A stretch of DNA of 64,000 nucleotides from Megalonaias nervosa (taxonomy: Eukaryota; Mollusca; Bivalvia; Unionida; Unionidae). This document shows, piece after piece, positions 54,855 to 64,000 of this stretch. The stretch spans positions 158,994 through 222,993 of the forward strand of contig JAECUM010001752.1 in the NCBI GenBank assembly GCA_016617855.1, in the 5' to 3' direction. The notes under the pieces are model-generated. The model worked only from the letters and a program-made list of their open reading frames with translations, made no database searches and was not told where the DNA came from. Made by a program: the position numbers and the translations under genes. Every line of letters begins with the position of its first letter. Positions within the stretch are counted from its first letter, which is position 1.

Positions 54855-55174
54855 CCGTTCTGGTAGCCTGGTTGTTAGAGCGTCTGCCACTGATGCAGGA
54901 GGTCACGAGTTTGAACCACAACCAAAGCATATCAAAGATTTTAAAAAATGGTACTAACTGCTGCCTCGCTAGGCGTTCAGCATTAAGAGGTTAGTGTTAG
55001 GACTGGTCGGCCTGGTGTCAGGATAATGTGACTGGGTGGGACATCATGCTACATGTCTGTGGCATGATGCCCCAGTGCTAGACATCTCTATAAACTGCAA
55101 CACTGCAGAAATCATAGTGATATGACTGAAAATTTTTTAAAGTTACATTAAAAATCCAAATCACACACACACAC
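54855..55174 (+). mobile_element. tRNA-derived SINE, family B, older copy
   Basis: It aligns along its full length with the copy at 39462, including the body and CA-rich tail. The B box is degraded (GAGTTTGAACC) and no clear target duplication is visible. Confidence 0.85.
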
Positions 55175-55630
55175 TCCCATTAACAACTGTTTTAAAACTC
55201 TGAAAACCAAATGTCACACAATCCTGAGATGAATAAGAATACTTTCTGGCAAATATTCAATCAGAAATTGTTATTCAAATGTTTGTTGTATTATTTTCAT
55301 ATCAACTTGTCCAATTTTAATCAGCCTCGCGATTTACACAACTTTAAGACTGCCCCTGATATGCTAGTGTCACTCAGCTACTGTGCTAACTTACCATCTA
55401 TATACACTGTACCTCCACAAAGCTCACAACCTGACAGCAGCCTTGGACAAACTACCCATTAATGTGTCCAAATTGTGTCTAAAGAGATCAGAATAAAAAC
55501 ATAATGCAATTTTGTCAAAAAACAGCAATGACAGCTGCCACTGGCACATACCATCACTGCAAGCACTACCATCTTGGGAGGAAATAAAAGTTTTGAAGTT
55601 GTTCAGTAACTTCAGTTAACAAGAAATTTG

Positions 55631-55889
55631 GGGCCCTTGGTGGCTGAGTGATCTAAAGTGCTCGCCTTTACTGATCACTGCCATCTCACCGCTGTTAATG
55701 TGGGTTCGAGTCTCAGACTCAACCAATGTGGGTATGTGAGAAAGCTTGCCAGTAGCTTCTCATGGGTCGGTTGTTCTCATTGGGGCTTTCCCAGTTTCTT
55801 CTTCCACCTGTAATATACTGGTTACAATGTATAGCCTATCATGCACTAACAAATCGCATTAAACTCAAAATAACAACAACAACAACAAG
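55631..55889 (+). mobile_element. tRNA-derived SINE, family A
   Basis: GGGCCCTTGGTGGCTGAGTG head, GGGTTCGAGTCTC B box, GTATGTGAGAAAGCTTGCCA body, and a 3' run of AAC repeats. Best-preserved copy of this family here. Confidence 0.85.
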
Positions 55890-57272
55890 TTTACTGTTAT
55901 GATGTTGTTTTCCATAATATTTATTTAGTGATCATATGAAAAGAAGCTGAAATTCTACATTTTTTTCGAGATTTTGATGAATAAATGATACATATACAGG
56001 CTGACTCTTCTTTTTTTTTGATAGGCAAAAAGAATATGTGTTTCCTATTGCACTGGTTTTAAAATTAGGGTAGGTGGGTGGTTTTTTTTAAACATTATAT
56101 ATTACAATGACTAGTATATACGATGTCCTAAAGGCTTCAAATATTGGGCAAAACTGAGCCAATTATATGCACATATCACTTTCATGAATTTTTTATTACT
56201 ATTATAATTATTAAAATTTATTTATATTATTATTATTATTATTATTACCCTGGGGGAAAAAAGTGCTATGGTCATCAACAAAAAGCTGAGATGGTTGGAT
56301 GATGGGAAACACATATTTTCTTAGGGCCTTATTAAAACTTTTTTAGAATTACCATGAAGGTAGTAGAAATTTAAAAACAGATTTATTCCTGTTTTGAGAT
56401 ACCTTGGTATTAAACAAATTCTAAGCCAAACAAACTGTAATAGCTAAACATGCCTTCTGAATGTTAAGAGCTGTGAAAAGCTCACCTGATCTGGACCAGA
56501 TTTTAAAAAAACCTCTCAACTTCAAGTACATACTTGACTTTATTTTGAATCAGCTGTCATTTTAGAAATTGTAACAAAAAGGCAGCAAAAAGGCCACGCT
56601 TTCAAAACAACTATTGTCCATGAATTTGCTGGTCACAAAGTTTTATGGAAATTTGAAAATTTAAGTCACCTGATTTAGTACATATTCAAACTGAGATGTG
56701 TGAAAACGGGGCCAGGTGTAAACAGGTTTCACCGATGCATGAAAATAGTTTTTAGAATACCATTCAAAATAGATCTCTCATGCACTCTCCAGCTCCAATG
56801 ACTGTCACTCATTATGCAGATATAACAATGGCAACTTCCATAGGGATGACTGGGTTCAGATTGCAGCAAAAAAATCTCTTTTAAGTGCTTTTTGAAACGT
56901 CATCCACAATTTAGAAGGGTTATAAAGTTTAGTAATTCAGCAAACTATAAGATAAGTCTATATAAAAGTCAAGGACCATTTAAAGAATTTCATTAAATTT
57001 ACAGCTTATATTTCAACCCAAGTCCGCAGTGGCAATGGTCAATATTTCATGACATCACAGCAAACATTCAAATACAAGAAATTTATGAATATTTTAATAG
57101 TAAAATCAAGCATTTGTTTCAGCATTAACTCTGGATTGCACTGAGGATGAGATATCACTTTTATGTGCTTTACATTAAAGTTCTTGGTGACAATTGCTGA
57201 CATTGATTGCTTGACTACTTGTGCTGGGTGTTGTCACAAAGAAGCATAGACTCTAAACCAGTCTACAGCCTG
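55890..57272. other. Featureless AT-rich sequence
   Basis: A short ATT run near 56225-56247 is the only structure I see between two family A SINEs. Confidence 0.6.
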
Positions 57273-57521
57273 CGGGGACCCGAGGTGGCAGTGCAGTCTA
57301 CAGGACTTGCCTTTACCAATCACTGCCATCTCACCTCTGTCCACCTTGGTTTGGGTCTTGGGCTCTACCAATATGGATACGTGAGAAAGCTTGCCAGTAG
57401 GTTCCCATTGGTCGGTGGTTCTTACCAGGGCTTTCCCAGGTTCTTCCTCCACCAATTATACTGGTCACCATGTATAGCCTATCATGCACCTAAAAATGAC
57501 TTTAAACCAAAAACAACAACT
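57273..57521 (+). mobile_element. tRNA-derived SINE, family A
   Basis: Matches the 55631 copy from the ACCCGAGGTGGCAGT head through TGAGAAAGCTTGCCAGTAGG, CACCATGTATAGCCTATCAT and an AAC-rich tail. The 110- and 73-residue reading frames across it are by-products of the SINE. Confidence 0.83.
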
Positions 57522-57699
57522 ATAGTCTGCACCTTTTAAAGACCATGGCAAGTTTCTATTGACTCTCTCCACATAAAAGATACCAATAAATAAAGCACCT
57601 TTAGGCACCAGTATCTGGTTAATCAGGTTGTTAATATTGGAAGTACATGGCATATACATGAAGGACAGGACTTGTGTGGAGCCTTGATCAAAGCACTGC

Positions 57700-58230
57700 T
57701 GTAAAATGTGACTTTGGCCATAGGGTCAAGCATGCATGTCACTAAATGAATTGTCTCAACTTCATAATGATTCATTCCAAGAAAATCTTTTAAGGTGTTT
57801 AGGAAATATAAGCAAATGAAAAACTGTAACGTAAACCTTAATAAAAGTATTTTATAACTATTAACTTGACCCCAAGGTCAATGAGGCAAGTATGCATGCC
57901 AATAAATGAATCATCTTAGTCTCATAAATGATTCAACCCAAGTATGAAGAAAATTCATCATGAGGTTTAGGAAATGTAAGCACATGAGAAAACCTTAGCC
58001 AAAACCATATTGCAAATTTTCAATGATTAACCCTGAAGCCATGGTACAAGGCTAAGGCTACTGTGTTGCAGAATAAATTACCTTAGTTTCAAAATGATTT
58101 ATGCCAAGCATGATGAAGATCCACCTTGAGAGTTAGGAAATATTAGCAAATTTAAAAACTTTATCCAAAACCTTAATAAACTTTTGATGGTGCCGATTTG
58201 TCTTACTTCCCAAAAACGTGGGCTCAACAA
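57700..58230 (+). mobile_element. Dispersed element P2, third copy
   Basis: Three units with GACCCCAAGGTCAATGAGGC, ATTCAACCCAAGTATGAAGA and AAACCTTAATAAA blocks, ending in the shared tail near GTGGGCTCAACAAA. Confidence 0.7.
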
Positions 58231-58599
58231 AATTCCAATTTGAGATCATTATGCTGTGGGGAACTATGGTTTTCTCTATTTTCCACCTTCATTTCTGGTT
58301 CAAAATAATATATAAAAGTCTCATTAATTAAGTAATGATCTAATTTAGCCACCTTTTCTTGTAAGAATTATACATTTGGAATATCTGACATATTTTATCT
58401 CTGCATCAACTTTGACTCAGCACTGATTGTGTTCTTTCACCAACAAACAGAGTGATCATCTCAAGCAAACTTTCCTTAGCTTTAAACTTTTCTTGTAACA
58501 GCATTTCTATTACAATAATGGTGAACAATTCCTCATGTACATACACTCTTACCTCAAGCATCCCACTCTTATCCAAGCATCCCACTCTTGCCACATATT

Positions 58600-59230
58600 A
58601 CATCTGGATGTAACATAAAAAGGGCAATAACTCCTACATAAATAGCAGGAGCACACAAATTTGTCAATATTCACATCTATAGATGATGTCCATAATCTGT
58701 ATGAAGTTTCACAGCAATCCATCAAAAACTGCAAGATAAGTGTTGCATTCACAATATTCTATCCTGTATTGCATACAGCTGCTGGACAAAAATGGCAATA
58801 AACATTTTTTGGGTGGAAGCCTACTGATTGGTACAAATGTACATCTGCAGATAATGACCATAATATGTACAAAGTTTTAAGATCCACAGAAAACTATGAG
58901 ACTAGCTGTGTTCCCAATACAGTATTCTGTGATACACGACATTCAGCTTGGAAGTCAAAATGATCAATAACTCTAGCAAATACATCATAAGGTTTATGAT
59001 AAGCACAGTGATTTGTTGAGATACAAATGTTCAGGTAATATTTAAATAAGTTTCATGGCAATTTACATGAATACTGTGAGACAACATGCACTGACCAGAG
59101 TTTGTCACACAATGCATTCAGCTTTAAGTCCAAAAGGGTGATAACTCTTATAAAAATAACTGCAAAATCGTACAAATCACTCCAAATCATATCCTAAGGT
59201 TTGAAGGCTGCATCTTGAATGGTGAAGTCA
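58600..59230 (+). repeat. Tandem-unit dispersed repeat P5, about 170-bp period
   Basis: The block AAAAGGGCAATAACTC recurs at about 58618, 58788, 58957 and 59132 with associated ACAAATGT and AAGTTTCA blocks. Small reading frames in it are not conserved between units. Confidence 0.65.
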
Positions 59231-59480
59231 TGCAATATTATACAGGTCAAGCAAGAGAACAAAATGAACAGGAATTCAAAAGATTAATGAATTCCTGTAG
59301 CCTCCACTATCTCCTGTACTGAGTATCTGGCACTGACATCAATCTGTGATTGTTTGGCAGAATTGTCTTTCCTCACATACTGAAAACTTTAAGTCTAGAT
59401 GGGGGGTTACATTGAAGTGATTCTCACCATCTGAGGTTACTGAATATCTATCAACATCCTCATCATAAACTGTTGTGGAG

Positions 59481-60070
59481 TGTTATGACTCTGTAATCAT
59501 AAACAAGGTAACAGAGCAAAAACAAAAACAAGTTTTGTAAAATTCAACAAATAATTTACTTCCAGATAATACAAAGTGAATTATTAAAAGGAACTTACAG
59601 TATTGTGAATTAATCCCAAATAGTCATAAAAGTTCTATCACAAGCCCAGCAGTAAAGAGTATTCCAAATGAATTCCAGTGGTGTTCTGAATGAATTCCAA
59701 TCTTGAATGTGCTGATGTGCCAGTAACCCTGAGTGTGCTAATGTGCCAACAGTCTTGATGTATCACAAAGATGTAATCCAGAATGTCCATTAGTTCATTT
59801 CCAGAACATTCTAAGTTGTAAACAAGACAAGGTCATGTCTTTTACTTAAATTTTAGTAAAGAACATGACAAACATCAAGGCAGACCAGGATTTCCAAAGG
59901 GGAAAACCGATGTCCTGACCTCAAATCTAAATAAACATTATTGAAAAAATTATCTTAGAAGTTTACTTTACACTCATGGACAAAACTTATCTATATGTTG
60001 TTTACATAATAACCCTTATAATCTACAATCATTACCAAAAGTTCAACAACGAATATATATATAAATAACA
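59481..60070 (-). mobile_element. Diverged solo LTR related to the Gmr1-like family
   Basis: It starts TGTTATGACT and can be followed to ATAACA near 60070. Shared blocks with the 20828 LTR include the AAGTTTTGTAAAATTCAACA-like start, AATAATTTACTTCC, GGAACTTACAG and AAATCTAAATAAACA, in the same order. No target duplication was found and the central third is unlike the other copies, so it is probably a related subfamily; the right edge is approximate. Confidence 0.6.
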
Positions 60071-60639
60071 CAACTCATTGGGATCTCCACCACTTAGCTA
60101 CTCTATCAAGTCCCTATTTTACAATACATGCTCTGTCCAATTGTCTTGATCATGGTTCTTAATAGTGTTCCAGCATGCATGCAGGTGATTAGGTACCTGT
60201 ATGCACAATGTGCACATAACACTTGTTTTTATTCAACAGAACGAAGATTGACCTTTCCATACATAAATCATTAGCTTATGTTTGGTACATGTATTCAATT
60301 CAAGACATTTCCACATGTAAGGCAGTTCCATGAAATTCTGAAATATCCATACCAGTGACAACAAAAAGATATAATGTTTAATTAGGAAGATTTACCTGCA
60401 AAAAGTATATGACTTACTGCGCAGATGAAACAATTGTTTCAGAAGAAGTTACCTTTACTTTGAAGTCTTATTAATGATAGTTACCACAAAGTTGAGGAAA
60501 CATGAAAACAATGTTAACTAACTGCAGACAAAGCTATTTGCTATGGGTGCAATGAAAAGGTCCCTGCTCACAACCATCAGCTTGACAGGACCTTAAACAC
60601 AGAAACTTGTATTTTGGGAAACTAAAGTTGTGGAAATGG

Positions 60640-61345
60640 GTATTCTGGATCATATCTCTTGTAAATGATGCATGGAATGCTGAAAATTAAAGCCTTATCA
60701 ATATGAGGTTGCATGACAAATTTGGTTGAAAAATCAGAAATCCCACAATTTTTGGTACAGTTATGCTGCATAAAATCAACCCAGGAGGCTGCATGCCAAA
60801 TTTGGTTGAAATCCATAAATCTATGGTACCATAATGCTGCAAAATAGAGAGTCAAGAGGCTGCATGCCAAGTCTGGTTTAAATCAAACAATCTTTGGTAA
60901 AGTAGTACTGCATGAAACAAAGTCAGGATGAAAGATAATCTGGAGCCATAGCTCCTGTAAGTTGTGTCATGGAATGCTGGAAATTTAAATCATTCAAGAT
61001 CTCATTAACATGAAGCAGCATATCCATCGATCCATGGTAAAGTTATGCTGTGGAAAATGAAAGTCAGGAGGATGGGCAATCTCTGGGGGTCTAACTCATG
61101 TAAATGTATAATGCTGGAAATCTAACTTATTCAAGGTCTTGTCAATATTGACGGGTATCAAATCTGACTGAAATCCAAAAACCCCTCAGTGAAGTTAAGC
61201 TGAAGACACCAGTTAAGAGGACAGCAATAACTCCTCTAAATGATAACACAGAAATCTGGAAATAAAACTCTTTGAAGGTCTTATCAATATGAATCAACAC
61301 AGCAAATTTTAACATTAAAATCCAACAATTTATGGTAAAGTTTTT
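60640..61345 (+). repeat. Tandem-unit dispersed repeat P6, about 140-bp period
   Basis: CTGTAAATGATG...GGAATGCTGAAAATT, CAAGGTCTTGTCAATAT and GGTAAAGTTATGCTG blocks recur about five times. It ends in CAGATGACAGATCACGC, a tail type also seen in other elements here. Confidence 0.62.
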
Positions 61346-62863
61346 GTCAGGAAAGCAGATTGCTGACAGATACACAGATGACAGATCACGCTACCAGGTG
61401 AAGTGGGTGGCTAAGTCACCTAAAAAATGTAAACTTCACCTTCTTCTGTTAGGAAAGCAAAAACAACTTCATCCTGTGATTTGTTTTAGAGGTACATTGA
61501 CTAATCATACCTTCTGAGATGCCCCCTCGCCTTAGGTAGGTATATTCTAGTATAGTGTTGTAGCGAAAGGTATTCTTCAAGCCATCAGTTGCTACGCCCA
61601 GTTTTGGTATCAATTACGCTGACAAACAAACTCTTGCACATTCACAGGCATGTGTTTTGATAGCTGACTGACCATTAACCATTTCCTGAGTAAGCTGGCA
61701 ACCAGGTCCCTATCACTACCCGATTTACGCATGTTATCCTTTGATGATAAAAATATACAAACTTGTGTTTCAAAACTTTAACAATAGTATGTAAATAGCA
61801 ATTTGTGTTTTAAGAATAAAATCAGTGATCTGGATATTTTAACTGCCTCTTGTACACTATTGCGTCATAAAATTAAGTTTGAAACTGTAAGTGTACCAGT
61901 AACAGAGAAAAAATGGCGGACATCGCTATGTCTGGGAAGTACCAGTTTATTAGATTGTCTGTTTTCATAAATCATCGGGCAAATATATTCAGAAAAATAT
62001 TCAATTAATAGAAAGCAAAGCCTATGTATTATGTTATTTAAGATTTAACTTTAAAATGCAATTATATGGGTCAGAAACGTATGAGACAATACTATGTTGT
62101 GGAATTCGCGGGAAGCGTCCTAAGCGGGCTAAGGACAAAGTTGTTTTCTGACTTGACTCGTATTTGTGAAAATACGGAAAAAAGCTGCGAAGCAGAAAAT
62201 ATTTAATCAATGCCTAAAATTAATACAAGTGCATAGACAAATAAATAAACCATAAATTTGCAATCCTATCATGGACTGTTGTAATGAAGCTATATAAAAT
62301 GAGTGATTACATTACGAAAACCCCTCCTTCTAAAATTAGATGCACTCATGTCTGTGTTGACTCGGCTGGAAAGAAGGGTCTAGTTCATATACCGACTATA
62401 TATGAGCCATGTCTATAATTTTATGCATTTTAGTGTGTTATGTATGAATAGTTACAGTAATGTTTTATCCCCAACAAAGAAATGCATACACTTGTGCATT
62501 TGCCCTCATGTACATGGTACAGGGGTTGTGTCAAACGCATTTAGAAATCTTTGAAAGTGCCATCATTGTGAACTTTTAAAATATATAAATTAAAAATAAA
62601 TACAAAAATATAAAAAAAAATGATTAAAGGTAGTTGATTAAGCAGTTTTTTACCAACCTGCAATTACAATAATGTAATCTAGTTACTCAGTTCAATTTTG
62701 TTACAATACAGTTTTTATTATTCTCTTTTAGAGTCATATGGCCAAAATAAGTAAGAAAATTTTCTACTAGAAAATAAAGTATTGCTTAAATCCAATGTTA
62801 AATGCAAATATGAATACTGGGAAATAGAGGGCATAATTCAGATAAGAGATCACACATTATAAC

Positions 62864-62865
<2 letters not shown>

Positions 62866-62932
<67 letters not shown>
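62866..62932. repeat. AT microsatellite
   Basis: Over 60 bases of AT dinucleotides ending in a short CA run. Confidence 0.95.
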
Positions 62933-62941
<9 letters not shown>

Positions 62942-63962
62942 TACACTGCTGTCGTGCATTTCTGCGCACTTAAGGTTTCCGTCTCCAATACTGAAGCTAA
63001 ACGTGTACCGATTTCGACAGACTGATGAAAATAAAATACTGCAATGCTTACCATTTGAAAAGAAGCAATTGTCTCCAAAATATTCTGTTCAAAATAATAT
63101 TAATTTTGGACACACGGGATACCACCCCCTTGTTTTCATGACTAGCGATATGGCGGCCTATTCTGCGCACAGCTTTGAAAAGATGTAATGTTTATCCATC
63201 GGGCAATGGAAATGAAATACATTACTTTGGACTGTTTCTGTCAGCATTTCAGTCAAGTAATTAGGTCAGGTTCATAGCTAGTTTTACAAAATTCAACATA
63301 ACAATGCCAACAAATGGCAGGAGATATTAAGCAAACTAAACCGATCTTGTAAAAAAATTAGTAAAGTTCAACATTTTATAAAAAAAATAAGTTATTATGT
63401 GGAAGAGAAACAACAATGAATAGGATGTAATCTGTTTACAATGTCTTGTTTATGGGGAAAAAATTACTACAGAAATTTAGAAACAGACTATACGCCGAGG
63501 AATTTCTTGAGAATCCCATTCTAGCGGCAAGTTGGCACATTGGGTAGCAGACGATTTTGTACGTGTGGGAACAACTTGCAAAATTGTGAAACTTGGATTA
63601 AGATGCAGAATATTTTCTAAGTTATACATTTCCATCTTTTATATAATGTATTTATATGTATGATTCTAAAAGATACATAGTAAATAGGATTTTCAGGGTT
63701 ACAGGTTCAAGAAGGTCATGGAGTGGGTCTTCATATTGACATTTAGAAACCGTATTTTCATATGCATTTCGAGTTGAAATGTGGGATATTTTTGTACACT
63801 TTATGAATATCACTTTCCTTAATTAAAATACGATAATTCTTTCTTGATACAAAATGGATTTTTCACCAAAAATAACACGTGATCCAATGTTTACACAAAT
63901 GACATATCGTTGTGCAGAGTCACCCGATGTGCAGAATTGGCCGACATGGGTGTATGTGTGTA

Positions 63963-63963
<1 letters not shown>

Positions 63964-64000
<37 letters not shown>
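63964..64000. repeat. AT microsatellite running off the window edge
   Basis: AT dinucleotides to the last base of the window; true length unknown. Confidence 0.95.

Larger units (their letters stand above)
61346..64000. other. Right edge: CpG-bearing patch and AT runs
   Basis: Two YY1-like ATGGCGG motifs (61913-61919 and 63151-63157, plus strand) lie in stretches with more CpG than average (61880-62180 and 63090-63180). The frames from these ATGs are short (about 27 and 12 codons). This could be the 5' end of a gene, or simply old element sequence. Confidence 0.35.

Noticed and set aside
57207..57539. A 110-residue plus-strand frame and its antisense 73-residue frame.
   Set aside because: Both fall on a family A SINE.
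59290..59480. A possible minus-strand exon (TVYDEDVDRYSVTSD) ending at a GTGAGA donor.
   Set aside because: No match to GALNT2 or any family I know, and the frame stops shortly after; left uncalled.

Overview
The window is AT-rich, intron- and repeat-rich animal nuclear DNA, most likely from a bivalve or other mollusc. The clues are short exons spread over tens of kilobases, tRNA-derived SINEs whose bodies resemble molluscan families, many AT and ATT microsatellites, and several dispersed elements built around arrays of about 120-175 bp (the layout of bivalve 'pearl'/Helentron-like repeats). The species assignment is inference.

One host gene can be read with confidence. Nine minus-strand exons between 36049 and 6874 (68, 66, 122, 88, 88, 104, 127, 93 and 84 bp) join in frame through GT/AG sites with matching phases. 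Together they encode about 280 residues of polypeptide N-acetylgalactosaminyltransferase 2 (GALNT2), the Golgi enzyme that starts mucin-type O-glycosylation. They cover the GT-A core, including the DSH metal motif and the WGGEN Gal/GalNAc-T motif. The N-terminal anchor and first catalytic exon(s) were not found to the right, and the C-terminal ricin-type lectin exons were not found to the left, so the gene appears to run off both ends.

The most notable element lies at 20828-27645, in the 9.8 kb intron between the fourth and fifth visible exons. It is a degraded full-length Ty3/gypsy LTR retrotransposon, sense-oriented with GALNT2, with 818/888 bp LTRs, a CATG target duplication, a tRNA-Pro-like primer site and a polypurine tract. 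Its pol order is protease, integrase, reverse transcriptase, RNase H, so integrase precedes RT as in Gmr1-like elements, and its Gag has a SCAN-like capsid segment before a CCHC knuckle. Stops, frameshifts and a lost RNase H aspartate make it inactive. A solo LTR of the same family (4923-5802, opposite strand) has its own 4-bp duplication (GCCT), and a more diverged LTR lies near 59481-60070.

The rest is intronic or flanking DNA: three tRNA-derived SINE families, foldback TA-target MITEs, several tandem-array dispersed families (some nested), minisatellites and microsatellites. By region: 1-6873 downstream intron with SINEs and a solo LTR; 6874-19446 five GALNT2 exons and their introns; 19447-29250 retrotransposon-bearing intron; 29251-36049 four GALNT2 exons; 36050-64000 upstream repeat-rich sequence with no exon I can prove, but two candidate promoter-like patches (about 50.5-50.7 kb and 61.9-63.2 kb).
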